Source: Gallionellaceae bacterium UBA5126 | Lineage (GTDB): Bacteria; Pseudomonadota; Gammaproteobacteria; Burkholderiales; Gallionellaceae | NCBI GenBank assembly: GCA_002414205.1 | Contig: DHYQ01000029.1 | Coordinates: forward strand, 35,411-46,992 | DNA length: 11,582 nt | Direction: 5' to 3' | Part shown: positions 1-6,239 of the stretch, piece by piece | Numbering within the stretch: position 1 is the stretch's first letter | Layout: each line of letters begins with the position of its first letter | The notes under the pieces: model-generated | The model's database searches: none | Told to the model about the DNA's origin: nothing | The model's input: the letters and a program-made list of their open reading frames with translations, nothing else | Translations under genes and position numbers: made by a program

Positions 1-330
1 GAGTTGTCGATTCGCCTGCTGCTGGCCATGCCCAGTTGCGACGGCTACGCCGGGCGCTACATCCTCGGCAACGGCGACATCCCCTGCGGCTTCGGCGCAC
101 TGCTGGAGCAGGACAACTTGCGCAGCCTGACCCTGGAAGACGGCGTACTGGGTGGCAACGTGGTGCTGACCACCTCCCACGCCGTCAGCCTGCGCGCCCA
201 CCCCTACTTCACCGTGTCACAATCCGAAGCCGGGTTTGAAAAAATCATGCAGGCGGTCGAGATCACCCTGACAGTGCCGGTTGGCGACGAGGTTGTGAGT
301 CTGAGTGTCGAGGTGCATGCGACGCGTTGA
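1..330 (+). CDS. 3' end of an unidentified gene (partial)
   Basis: The frame is open from the first base of the window and ends at TGA 328-330, giving about 109 residues. The first codon is GAG, so the reading frame probably continues from outside the window; a TTG at 4 could be a start but no upstream sequence is available to judge it. I do not recognise the family. The visible part is rich in beta-strand-like alternating hydrophobic stretches with many Gly and Val residues, two Cys (in PSCDGY and IPCGFG), and no transmembrane segment. Codon use looks like that of the neighbouring genes. It converges on the pilin gene, with two hairpins between them. A surface or pilus-related role would be a guess from the neighbour alone. 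Confidence 0.6.
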   Translation, partial: ELSIRLLLAMPSCDGYAGRYILGNGDIPCGFGALLEQDNLRSLTLEDGVLGGNVVLTTSHAVSLRAHPYFTVSQSEAGFEKIMQAVEITLTVPVGDEVVSLSVEVHATR

Positions 331-337
331 AAAGAAA

Positions 338-392
338 AATGCCCCGTAAACGGGGCATTCTGTGCGACCAACCCCGCTGCTGCGGGGTTGGT
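338..392. terminator. Nested pair of hairpins forming a convergent bidirectional terminator
   Basis: Hairpin 1 at 338-359 has a perfect 9-bp stem (AATGCCCCG) with a TAAA loop. It is followed by a U-rich run only when read on the minus strand (ATTTTTCTTTTC), so it suits the pilin gene. Hairpin 2 at 367-392 has a perfect 11-bp stem (ACCAACCCCGC) with a TGCT loop. It is followed by TTTATT only on the plus strand, so it suits the gene ending at 330. Each transcript therefore crosses the other's hairpin before or after meeting its own. Hairpin 2 abuts the pilin stop codon. Confidence 0.8.
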
Positions 393-393
393 T

Positions 394-876
394 TTATTGG
401 CAGGCCTTGGAGAGCAATGTTTTTGGCAGCAGGCTGGCGGCAGCACCGGGCACCGCAGATTGTGAGGCTGTCGTGCCGGTGACGGTGGCTTCATTGGCAT
501 CATTACCATTGGCGCAGAACCAGCCGCCTGTCAGATTGTTGTAGTTCATGTGGATTGATTTGCCAGCGATCTTGCTGCTGACACCGGTGGTCTTGTAAGT
601 CGCGGTAATCGTGGTTTTGGTGGGTGTGCTGGTGACGTTTTGCACATATTTGCCGCTCGTCACGGCGCTAATGCCGGACAAGAACCAAGTGCCGTCAGTG
701 GTGTAGCCTTCCGTCATGGGCGTCTTCAGGCCATCCAGCAGGGTCATGGCTTCTGCTGCTTGGGCGCGGGCCGTGTAGTCGCCATACGCCGGAATAGCTA
801 CGGCTGCCAAGATGCCGATAATGGCCACGACGATCATCAGTTCGATCAGAGTAAAGCCTTGTTGTAAGTTTTTCAT
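394..876 (-). CDS. pilA: Type IV major pilin (prepilin PilA)
   Basis: A 160-residue prepilin, the structural subunit of type IV pili. The start at 876 is set by an AAGGAG ribosome site (883-888) six bases upstream; an in-frame ATG at 936 would lie upstream of that site and inside the promoter. The leader MKNLQQG ends in Gly7, and the mature protein begins [20 protein letters not shown]. This is the classic class III signal: prepilin peptidase cleaves after Gly, Phe+1 is N-methylated and Glu+5 is needed for assembly. The hydrophobic stretch forms the alpha-1 helix spine. Two Cys near the C-terminus (in GGWFCANG and SKACQ) would form the D-region disulfide loop typical of group IVa pilins. The body is rich in Thr/Ser. 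It stands alone with its own RpoN-type promoter and a terminator. Pilus assembly genes are not in the window. Confidence 0.95.
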   Translation of the reverse strand: MKNLQQGFTLIELMIVVAIIGILAAVAIPAYGDYTARAQAAEAMTLLDGLKTPMTEGYTTDGTWFLSGISAVTSGKYVQNVTSTPTKTTITATYKTTGVSSKIAGKSIHMNYNNLTGGWFCANGNDANEATVTGTTASQSAVPGAAASLLPKTLLSKACQ

Positions 877-1186
877 TACGTTCTCCTTAGTAAGTGGTAG
901 TAGAGCAAGCAACATTGCATGCTTACAACTATGCAAGCATTATTGATGCCAATTCTTTCATCTGCCTGAATATAAAGGATAAAAATATTTTCATAAAACT
1001 TACTTAATTCTTGCTTATGGCTTACATTGATTTAATGTTAAAAAAATGTTTATTTTGTGACGAAAATGGTCACCTTTTGCCTTGAATTGTTCTTTTGGCC
1101 AAGCTGGATGATGTCAGCCACTGGAATGTGGGACATGCTTGAACAGCGGGGTGTTGCCCGCATCGTCAGAAGATACGGGCTGTGGC
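877..1186. other. 310-base gap between yajL and pilA
   Basis: The pilin leader and RpoN promoter occupy the left part. Positions 960-1060 are strongly AT-rich. A 9-bp stem with one wobble pair (GCCCGCATC against GATACGGGC, 1156-1180) lies six bases past the yajL stop on the minus strand. It may be a weak yajL terminator, but no U-run follows it. A smaller GTGAC/GTCAC stem sits at 1057-1073. A 28-codon open frame (1136 down to 1050) begins with ATG but has no ribosome site; I do not call it a gene. Confidence 0.55.
936..952 (-). promoter_or_regulatory. Sigma-54 (RpoN) promoter of pilA
   Basis: On the minus strand TTGGCATCAATAATGCT matches the sigma-54 consensus YTGGCACGRNNNTTGCW, with the GG (-24) and GC (-12) doublets at the required spacing. 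Mismatches fall at C7, G8 and T13 only. Transcription would start near 925, leaving a leader of about 50 bases before the pilin ATG. Known pilA genes in Pseudomonas and relatives use RpoN with the PilR activator. The AT-rich stretch at about 960-1060 upstream is where an activator would bind, but I see no certain PilR or IHF site. Confidence 0.8.
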
Positions 1187-1723
1187 TTAACGCACCAATC
1201 CCGCTTCTACAGCCGGGCGTTGGTCGGTGAGTTTTTCTAGTAGGGTCAGTGCGAAGTCCATCGCGGTGCCGGGGCCGCGTGAGGTGAGGAGGTTGCCATC
1301 TTGCACCAGGGCGTCGGTACTGACGTGCACGTCCGGGTAAGCGTCGAGGCAAGTGGGGTAGCAAGTGGCGTGTTTGCCGTTGAGCAGCCCGGCTTCGGCC
1401 AGTACCGATGGCGCGGCGCAAATCGCCGCTACCCAGCGGCCAGATTGGTGCTGGCGGCGTACCAAGTCCAGCACGCGTGGGTCGTTTTTCAGGTGGGTGG
1501 TGCCGGGCTGACCGCCGGGCAGGGCGACCAAATCAAAGTCTTGTGACAACATCGCCTCCAGCGTGCAATCCGGCTGAATGACGATGCCCCGGCTGCCGCG
1601 TAATGCGCCGTCAGTGAGTCCAGCCAGCGTGACGGCTACGCCGCCCCGGCGCAGGATGTTGACGATGCTGATGGCTTCCAGTTCTTCGCTGCCTTCTGCG
1701 AACAGCACCAGCGCGGTCTTCAT
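1187..1723 (-). CDS. yajL: DJ-1/PfpI family protein YajL
   Basis: A 178-residue single-domain DJ-1/ThiJ/PfpI protein, close to the usual YajL length of about 196. The signature nucleophile elbow AAICAAPSVL places the reactive Cys at residue 102, equivalent to Cys106 of human DJ-1 and E. coli YajL. The acidic partner is Glu16 in GSEELE, equivalent to DJ-1 Glu18. The C-terminal SRGPGTAMDFAL motif is typical of the YajL branch. Family members protect against oxidative and carbonyl stress in the cytoplasm; chaperone and glyoxal/deglycase activities have been proposed and are debated. The ATG overlaps the stop of the preceding gene (ATGA), so translation is probably coupled. It is the last gene of the yajQ, unknown, yajL set. 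Confidence 0.9.
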   Translation of the reverse strand: MKTALVLFAEGSEELEAISIVNILRRGGVAVTLAGLTDGALRGSRGIVIQPDCTLEAMLSQDFDLVALPGGQPGTTHLKNDPRVLDLVRRQHQSGRWVAAICAAPSVLAEAGLLNGKHATCYPTCLDAYPDVHVSTDALVQDGNLLTSRGPGTAMDFALTLLEKLTDQRPAVEAGLVR

Positions 1724-2121
1724 GTCTGTTTTCCCAGTTGGTAGGCGTCCATTAGGGCGCGTTGCAATTCGGGATGTTGCGCCAGATCGGTGATGCCCAT
1801 TTTCTCTGCGGCAATCATGCGTACCTGCATCTCGGCCTTGTGCTTGGTCCAGTCATCATCCAGTGCTGCCAGATCGAATGCGCCATCCTTCATGTAACGC
1901 ACGGCCAGTCCCTGGGGGTTGCTGAATTCAAGTTCGGCAACCTCCATCACTTCAAACAGGTAGGAGTAGGTGTCTATGCCGTGTTTGTGGGCCAGCAGCT
2001 CGTGGATGACGGGCAGGTCGTCGTGCTCTTGCAGCAGGTCGTCAAAATCGAGCGTCGCGGTGCAGAGATAATCCTCGCCCTTGAACGAGAATTCGGTCAT
2101 CACGTCTATGGTGTTCTTCAT
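1720..2121 (-). CDS. Conserved-looking protein of unknown function, 133 residues
   Basis: I do not recognise a named family. The protein is acidic and probably cytoplasmic: no signal peptide, no membrane segment, one Cys. The N-terminal third has a strand-rich pattern (TEFSFKGEDYLCTATLDFDDL) and the rest looks helical, ending with a helix containing LAQHPELQRALMDAYQLG. The start at 2121 follows the yajQ stop by 8 bases and lacks a clear Shine-Dalgarno site, so it may depend on translation of yajQ. A second ATG at 2100 is possible but has no better site. Its TGA overlaps the yajL ATG by 4 bases. The tight packing suggests a role linked to YajQ or YajL, but nothing in the sequence says what it is. 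Confidence 0.85.
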   Translation of the reverse strand: MKNTIDVMTEFSFKGEDYLCTATLDFDDLLQEHDDLPVIHELLAHKHGIDTYSYLFEVMEVAELEFSNPQGLAVRYMKDGAFDLAALDDDWTKHKAEMQVRMIAAEKMGITDLAQHPELQRALMDAYQLGKQT

Positions 2122-2129
2122 GGCCGGTA

Positions 2130-2618
2130 TCAGTCGCGGAAGTTGTTGAATTGCAAGGGGAAGTCGGTGATGGATTTCTTCACAAAGGCGATTGCAGATT
2201 GCAAATCGTCGCGGCTTTTACCCGTCACACGCACGGCATCGCCCTGGATGCTGGCTTGCACCTTCATCTTGCTGTCCTTGAGCTGCTTGACGATTTTTTT
2301 GGCTAGTTCGGTTTCAATGCCGACTTTGACCTCGCAACCGCGCTTGACCTTGTTGCCGCTGACTTTTTCCGATTTGTCGTCGATTTTCAGGCACTTGACG
2401 TCTACGCCGCGCTTGGATAATTTGCCGTTCAGGATGTCCTGCACCTGATCGAGTTGAAAATCATTGTCGGCAAATACGGTCAATTTCAATTCGGTTTGCT
2501 CTACGCGGGCATCAGAGCCTTTGAAGTCAAAGCGCGTGCTGACTTCCTTGTTGGTTTGATCGACGGCATTGCGTACTTCGGTTTTATCGACTTCGGACAC
2601 GATGTCAAAAGAAGGCAT
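2130..2618 (-). CDS. yajQ: YajQ family nucleotide-binding protein
   Basis: A 162-residue protein matching YajQ (UPF0234/DUF520) over its full length: the N-terminus [11 protein letters not shown], the RFDFKGSDA segment, and the C-terminal [15 protein letters not shown] and [10 protein letters not shown] ending are diagnostic. YajQ folds as two ferredoxin-like domains. Members have been reported to bind cyclic di-GMP (in Xanthomonas and Pseudomonas, acting with a LysR-type regulator) and to bind nucleic acid or GTP; the function in this organism is not shown. An AGGAA ribosome site lies about 8 bases before the ATG. It is the first gene of a three-gene minus-strand set. The roughly 50-base leader contains a GCAAGG/CCTTGC hairpin (2641-2668). 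I see no clear sigma-70 promoter. Confidence 0.95.
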   Translation of the reverse strand: MPSFDIVSEVDKTEVRNAVDQTNKEVSTRFDFKGSDARVEQTELKLTVFADNDFQLDQVQDILNGKLSKRGVDVKCLKIDDKSEKVSGNKVKRGCEVKVGIETELAKKIVKQLKDSKMKVQASIQGDAVRVTGKSRDDLQSAIAFVKKSITDFPLQFNNFRD

Positions 2619-2748
2619 GATGAATTCCTGAGAGTTGAAAGCAAGGGGCTATATTCCCTTCTCCTTGCAGAGTTAGGCCGGAAGTAGCAGGCATCACCTT
2701 GACGGGACGCTTAAACCACCCTCCCTACCTTTTTTCTGCGAGAGAAGT

Positions 2749-2787
2749 GCTGATTAAATCCGTTCGCCCTGAGCTTGTCGAAGGGCG
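2749..2787 (+). repeat. Dispersed repeat, TTGTCGAAG family, copy 1
   Basis: Reads GCTGATTAAAT then CCGTTCG, CCCTGAGC and TTGTCGAAGGGCG. It shares the block CCGTTCG-NNNTGAG-N-TTGTCGAAG with copy 2 (minus strand). CGCCCT (2765-2770) and AGGGCG (2782-2787) form a 6-bp stem around an 11-base loop. The sequence resembles short palindromic repeats common in proteobacterial intergenic regions. It lies in the 288-base gap between yajQ and ppnP, upstream of yajQ. Confidence 0.7.
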
Positions 2788-2808
2788 ATCTCTGTAAGGC
2801 TGGGATTC

Positions 2809-2861
2809 ATTTATTTCTCCATTCATGCTTCGACAAACTCATCACGAACGGAGAAATAAAT
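2809..2861. repeat. 12-bp perfect inverted repeat around copy 2 of the repeat
   Basis: ATTTATTTCTCC at 2809-2820 is the exact reverse complement of GGAGAAATAAAT at 2850-2861, with 29 bases between. The right arm belongs to repeat copy 2, so the left arm looks like a fragment of another copy in opposite orientation, or one side of a foldback element. Confidence 0.7.
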
Positions 2862-2868
2862 CAGCGGT
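2824..2868 (-). repeat. Dispersed repeat, TTGTCGAAG family, copy 2
   Basis: On the minus strand it runs ACCGCTGATTTATTTCTCCG, then TTCGTGATGAG, then TTTGTCGAAGCATG. It is inverted relative to copy 1 and nearly identical over about 30 bases to the truncated copy at 11551-11582. It sits a short distance downstream of the ppnP stop codon. Confidence 0.8.
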
Positions 2869-2907
2869 TCCCCAAGGGGAGGCTTTATTAGGTGGATAAA
2901 AACCGCT
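2863..2907 (-). terminator. Possible ppnP terminator hairpin
   Basis: On the minus strand AGCGGTT (starting in the last base of the ppnP stop) pairs with AACCGCT 31 bases later, and an inner CCCC/GGGG pair lies close to the far arm. GATTTATTTC follows. The stem is perfect over 7 bp but the loop is long and the U-run is interrupted, so this is a weak call. The far arm is shared with repeat copy 2. Confidence 0.35.
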
Positions 2908-3218
2908 TAGCCGAAGCTGCACACGTAGTGCACAGGCTCGTCACATTGAATGACGAAGCTGCTGTTGGCGGGCACGGAGAATTGTGTTCCGGCATCGTAG
3001 GTGGAGAAGCCGCTGGCATCGCCGACTTTCACGCGGCAGGTGCCGCCGATGATTTCCATGATTTCCGGTGCGCCGACGTTGAAGGTTAGGGTGCTGGGCA
3101 GAATCACGCCCACAGTTTTGCGACTGCCGTCGCCGAACAGCACGGTGTGCGACACGCACTTGCCGTCGAAATACACGTTGCCTTGTTTGACGACGCTGAC
3201 GTTATCGAATTGCGACAT
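2907..3218 (-). CDS. ppnP: Pyrimidine/purine nucleoside phosphorylase PpnP
   Basis: A 103-residue single-domain cupin of the PpnP (YaiE/DUF1255) family; E. coli PpnP has 94 residues and lines up along its length. Diagnostic parts are the N-terminal [13 protein letters not shown], the [27 protein letters not shown] central strands, [12 protein letters not shown], and the terminal HYVCSFG. PpnP splits a broad range of nucleosides (uridine, adenosine, guanosine, inosine and others) into base and ribose-1-phosphate using phosphate. An AAGGAG site (3226-3231) sits 7 bases before the ATG. A terminator-like hairpin lies just before that site, so expression from the argG side would need read-through. 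The macro-domain gene lies 63 bases upstream. Confidence 0.93.
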   Translation of the reverse strand: MSQFDNVSVVKQGNVYFDGKCVSHTVLFGDGSRKTVGVILPSTLTFNVGAPEIMEIIGGTCRVKVGDASGFSTYDAGTQFSVPANSSFVIQCDEPVHYVCSFG

Positions 3219-3233
3219 GAGATTGCTCCTTGT

Positions 3234-3257
3234 AAAACTCCCCGCAAAAGCGGGGAG
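3234..3257 (-). terminator. Terminator-like hairpin between the macro-domain gene and ppnP
   Basis: On the minus strand CTCCCCGC-TTTT-GCGGGGAG forms a perfect 8-bp GC-rich stem followed by TTTT. The U-run ends three bases before the AAGGAG ribosome site of ppnP, so there is no room for a promoter between them. Either ppnP is served by read-through or this hairpin tunes its expression. Confidence 0.7.
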
Positions 3258-3281
3258 GAGATGAATAAAATTAAAGCGGAC

Positions 3282-3773
3282 TTACGCTGCCGGTTCGTCG
3301 GCCTTCACGCCCTTGTGATAGGTGCTGTACACGTACACGGGGATGCCCAAATCGCCCAGCAGCTTGTCGATCAGCGGTTTGACGTCGCTCCAGTCCAGAC
3401 TGCCCACGCCGGTGGCCAGCCGAGGCAGGGCCAGGCTGCTGATTTTTTCCTTTTCCACCAGCGCGCGCAGGGCGTGCAGGCTGTGGTTGACGTTGGCCAG
3501 TGTGGCTTGACCAGGCTTGCTGCCATGGTCGAAAGCGCCTTCCTGAGTGAACAAGTTGATCACATAACGCCCATCGGCTCCCATCCAGGTCCACAGACCG
3601 CCGGACTTGGGATGATGACCCTGACAGAAGTGGCGGAAATCTTTGTGCAGGGCAGGCTCCTGCTCGCGCAGTTGCAAGGCCAGACCTTGGTGGAAATCGT
3701 CGTTGGGTGCCACGCCATGGGCAATTGCCTTGGCACCGCTCAACAGAATGTCACCGCTCAGTTCGTAAATCAT
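3282..3773 (-). CDS. Macro-domain protein (ADP-ribose binding or hydrolysing)
   Basis: A 163-residue protein that is a single macro (A1pp) domain. Visible marks are GDI at residues 7-9, AHGVAPND at 18-25 at the position of the first ADP-ribose loop, NLFTQ at 73-77, and LPRLATGVGSLDW at 116-128, which matches the glycine-rich phosphate-binding loop. Macro domains bind ADP-ribose; some remove ADP-ribose from proteins or nucleic acids or deacetylate O-acetyl-ADP-ribose. The first loop lacks the usual Asn-Ala-Ala-Asn pattern of MacroD enzymes and looks more like the ALC1/TARG1 branch, so the exact activity is open. An AGGAG site precedes the ATG by about 7 bases. The start is 14 bases after the argG stop, so it is probably co-transcribed with argG. 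Confidence 0.88.
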   Translation of the reverse strand: MIYELSGDILLSGAKAIAHGVAPNDDFHQGLALQLREQEPALHKDFRHFCQGHHPKSGGLWTWMGADGRYVINLFTQEGAFDHGSKPGQATLANVNHSLHALRALVEKEKISSLALPRLATGVGSLDWSDVKPLIDKLLGDLGIPVYVYSTYHKGVKADEPAA

Positions 3774-3787
3774 GATGTTTCTCCTGG

Positions 3788-5017
3788 TTAAGATTTTTTG
3801 CTTTGCAGATTGGCCGCGATGCGCATGCGCAGGGCGTTCAGCTTGATAAAGCCTGCTGCATCCTTTTGGTCATACGCCCCCTGATCGTCTTCAAAGGTGG
3901 CGATGCTGCTGTCAAACAGGGAATGCGTGGCGGAGTCGCGGCCCACCACGATGACGTTGCCTTTGTACAGCTTCAGGCGCACTTGGCCGTTCACCACTTG
4001 CTGGGTGTGGTCGATCAGTACTTGCAGTGCGCGGCGTTCCGGGCTCCACCAGTAGCCGTTGTAAATCATGCTGGCGTAGCGCGGCATCAAATCGTCCTTC
4101 AGATGTGCGACTTCACGATCCAGGGTGATGGATTCCATGGCGCGGTGCGCCTTCAGCAAAATGGTACCGCCGGGGGTTTCGTAGCAGCCACGTGATTTCA
4201 TGCCGACGTAGCGGTTTTCCACCAAGTCCAAGCGGCCAATGCCGTGCTCGCCGCCCAGCTTGTTCAGGTGGGCCAGAATCTTGGCGGGCGACAGGGAGAT
4301 GCCGTTGATGGACACCACGTCGCCTTGCTTGAATTCCAGGTCGATGTATTCGGCTTGATCCGGTGCCTCTTCCGGCGATTTGGTCCAGCGCCACATGCTG
4401 TCTTCGGCTTCGGCAGCGGGGTTTTCCAGGTGACGGCCTTCGTAGCTGATGTGCAGCAAGTTGGCGTCCATGGAATAGGGACTGCCACCATTGCGATGCT
4501 TCATGTCCACGGGGATGCCATTGGTGTCAGCATAGGCCATCAGTTTTTCCCGCGACAGCAAATCCCATTCGCGCCAAGGAGCGATGATCTTGATGTTGGG
4601 GTTCAGGGCATACGCGCCCAACTCGAAACGTACTTGGTCATTGCCCTTGCCGGTGGCACCGTGCGAAATCGCATCCGCGCCGGTTGCGTGGGCAATTTCG
4701 ATCAGGCGTTTGGCAATCAACGGACGGGCGATGGAGGTGCCCAGCAGGTATTCACCTTCGTACACGGTGTTAGCGCGAAACATGGGGAATACGAAATCGC
4801 GTACAAATTCTTCGCGCACGTCGTCGATGAAAATGTTTTCTGGCTTGATGCCGAATTGCAGCGCCTTCTGACGGGCCGGTTCCAGTTCTTCACCTTGCCC
4901 CAGATCGGCGGTAAAGGTAACCACTTCGCATTGGTAAGTGTCTTGCAGCCACTTCAGAATGACGGAAGTATCCAGACCGCCAGAGTAAGCGAGAACCACT
5001 TTGTTGATTTCAGCCAT
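3788..5017 (-). CDS. argG: Argininosuccinate synthase
   Basis: A 409-residue enzyme that joins citrulline and aspartate using ATP to make argininosuccinate, the penultimate step of arginine synthesis (EC 6.3.4.5), in the cytoplasm. The N-terminal PP-loop YSGGLDTS is at residues 11-18, TADLGQGEE at 36-44, and the citrulline/aspartate-binding [13 protein letters not shown] segment at 120-132. Later motifs include [20 protein letters not shown] and the [10 protein letters not shown] segment, all in the expected order. Length matches the short ArgG class (about 400 residues). The ATG at 5017 has an AAGGT site about 8 bases upstream. It is followed closely by the macro-domain gene and lies 278 bases downstream of argF with its own candidate promoter. 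Confidence 0.98.
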   Translation of the reverse strand: MAEINKVVLAYSGGLDTSVILKWLQDTYQCEVVTFTADLGQGEELEPARQKALQFGIKPENIFIDDVREEFVRDFVFPMFRANTVYEGEYLLGTSIARPLIAKRLIEIAHATGADAISHGATGKGNDQVRFELGAYALNPNIKIIAPWREWDLLSREKLMAYADTNGIPVDMKHRNGGSPYSMDANLLHISYEGRHLENPAAEAEDSMWRWTKSPEEAPDQAEYIDLEFKQGDVVSINGISLSPAKILAHLNKLGGEHGIGRLDLVENRYVGMKSRGCYETPGGTILLKAHRAMESITLDREVAHLKDDLMPRYASMIYNGYWWSPERRALQVLIDHTQQVVNGQVRLKLYKGNVIVVGRDSATHSLFDSSIATFEDDQGAYDQKDAAGFIKLNALRMRIAANLQSKKS

Positions 5018-5195
5018 GATTTTTACCTTGTTGTACGAATTTCTAAACGATGCGTTTCGGTCGCATGAAAATAAAGCCGGTTTTGCCGGGAAAAGTGTCT
5101 TGCGGCACGCCTAAGCTCGATGCTGTTTTTGATACTTGCTGATACACGCGTGCATTATGCGGGTTTTTGCATTGCGCCGACTGACAAAGGGCCGC

Positions 5196-5225
5196 ATTCT
5201 ATCGTTACAGGGATAGCGGGCTCAA
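5196..5225 (-). promoter_or_regulatory. Candidate sigma-70 promoter of argG
   Basis: On the minus strand TTGAGC (5220-5225), an 18-base spacer and TAGAAT (5196-5201). The -10 box and the following GCG match those of the rpsT promoter in this window. The start would be near 5189, leaving a long leader of about 170 bases before argG. The leader has small palindromes (for example GCATAATGC near 5152-5160) but no terminator-antiterminator pair that I can defend. No terminator is evident after argF, so read-through from argF is also possible. Confidence 0.5.
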
Positions 5226-5295
5226 CCGCAACGACTGGCATTCTGTGTTGCGGCTGGGTTTGGGCGGACATGGCAATGCGGACTGAAAGTCAGCG

Positions 5296-6228
5296 TTAAG
5301 CGGGCATTTTGCCCAGCAGCAGGTATTCCATCAGTGCTTTTTGGGCATGCAGGCGGTTTTCGGCTTCGTCCCACACCACGGATTGCGGGCCGTCAATCAC
5401 TTCGCCGCTGACTTCTTCGCCGCGATGGGCGGGCAGGCAGTGCATGAACAAGGCGTCCGGTTTGGCGACACGCATCATGTCGGCATCGACTTGCCAGTCG
5501 GCGAAATCCTTCAGGCGCTCTTCGTTTTCAGCTTCCCAGCCCATGGAAGTCCACACGTCGGTGGTGACCAGATCAGCGTCGCGGGCAGCTTCCATCGGGT
5601 CGGCAAAGGCTTCGTAATGGTCGGTGCCGAACAAGCCTGCACGTTCTGGCTCGACTTCGTAACCGGGCGGGGTGGAGACATGCACGTTGAAATCCAGAAT
5701 TTCCGCCGCTTGCAGCCAGGTGTTGCACATGTTGTTGGAGTCGCCGATCCAGGCCACAGTCTTGCCCTTGATGCAGCCGCGCTGTTCGACATAGGTGTAA
5801 ATGTCGGCCAGCACTTGGCAGGGGTGGTACTCGTTGGTCAGGCCGTTAATCACCGGCACCCGCGAATGGGCGGCGAAGCGCTCGATGATGTCCTGCTCGA
5901 AGGTGCGGATCATCACCAGATCGACCATGCGCGAAATCACCTCCCCGGCATCTTCTACTGGCTCGCCGCGCCCCAGTTGGGTGTCGCGGGTAGACAGGAA
6001 AATCGCCGAGCCACCCAGTTGCTGCATGCCGGCTTCAAACGATAGCCGGGTGCGGGTGGAGTTTTTCTCGAAAATCATGGCCAAGGTACGATCCTGCAAC
6101 GGCCAGTGTTGTTGATAGGCTTTGAATTTGGCCTTGATTTGGCGGGTGCGCTCAAACAGGTATTCGTATTCTTCGCGGGTGAAGTCCTTGAACTGCAAAA
6201 AGTGTTTGATGGGCTGGCGGGTCGGCAT
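5296..6228 (-). CDS. argF: Ornithine carbamoyltransferase
   Basis: A 310-residue enzyme that transfers the carbamoyl group of carbamoyl phosphate to ornithine, giving citrulline (EC 2.1.3.3). The carbamoyl-phosphate motif STRTR is at residues 57-61, HPCQ at 135-138, the ornithine-binding DVWTSMGWE loop at 224-232, and the HCLPAHRG motif with the catalytic Cys at 263-270. Length is normal for anabolic OTCases. A GGAG site precedes the ATG by about 7 bases. It starts 11 bases after the argD stop, so argD-argF are one operon. No terminator is visible between argF and argG. Confidence 0.98.
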   Translation of the reverse strand: MPTRQPIKHFLQFKDFTREEYEYLFERTRQIKAKFKAYQQHWPLQDRTLAMIFEKNSTRTRLSFEAGMQQLGGSAIFLSTRDTQLGRGEPVEDAGEVISRMVDLVMIRTFEQDIIERFAAHSRVPVINGLTNEYHPCQVLADIYTYVEQRGCIKGKTVAWIGDSNNMCNTWLQAAEILDFNVHVSTPPGYEVEPERAGLFGTDHYEAFADPMEAARDADLVTTDVWTSMGWEAENEERLKDFADWQVDADMMRVAKPDALFMHCLPAHRGEEVSGEVIDGPQSVVWDEAENRLHAQKALMEYLLLGKMPA

Positions 6229-6239
6229 GATGGCTCCAA

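Noticed and set aside
1050..1136. 28-codon open frame starting MSHIPVADIIQLGQ, minus strand
   Set aside because: No ribosome site, no recognisable similarity, and it lies in the gap upstream of the pilin promoter; chance cannot be excluded.
1762..2448. 228-residue plus-strand open frame opposite the 133-residue gene and yajQ
   Set aside because: Antisense of recognisable YajQ coding sequence, with no ribosome site and no family similarity.
5043..5066. Seven-codon open frame MRPKRIV in the argG leader, with two Arg codons, as a possible arginine leader peptide
   Set aside because: No ribosome site, only two Arg codons, and no terminator/antiterminator pair follows it.
5074..5095. CCGGTTTTGCCGG near the argG start as a terminator
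   Set aside because: The stem is only 4 bp and much of the similarity is a direct, not inverted, repeat.
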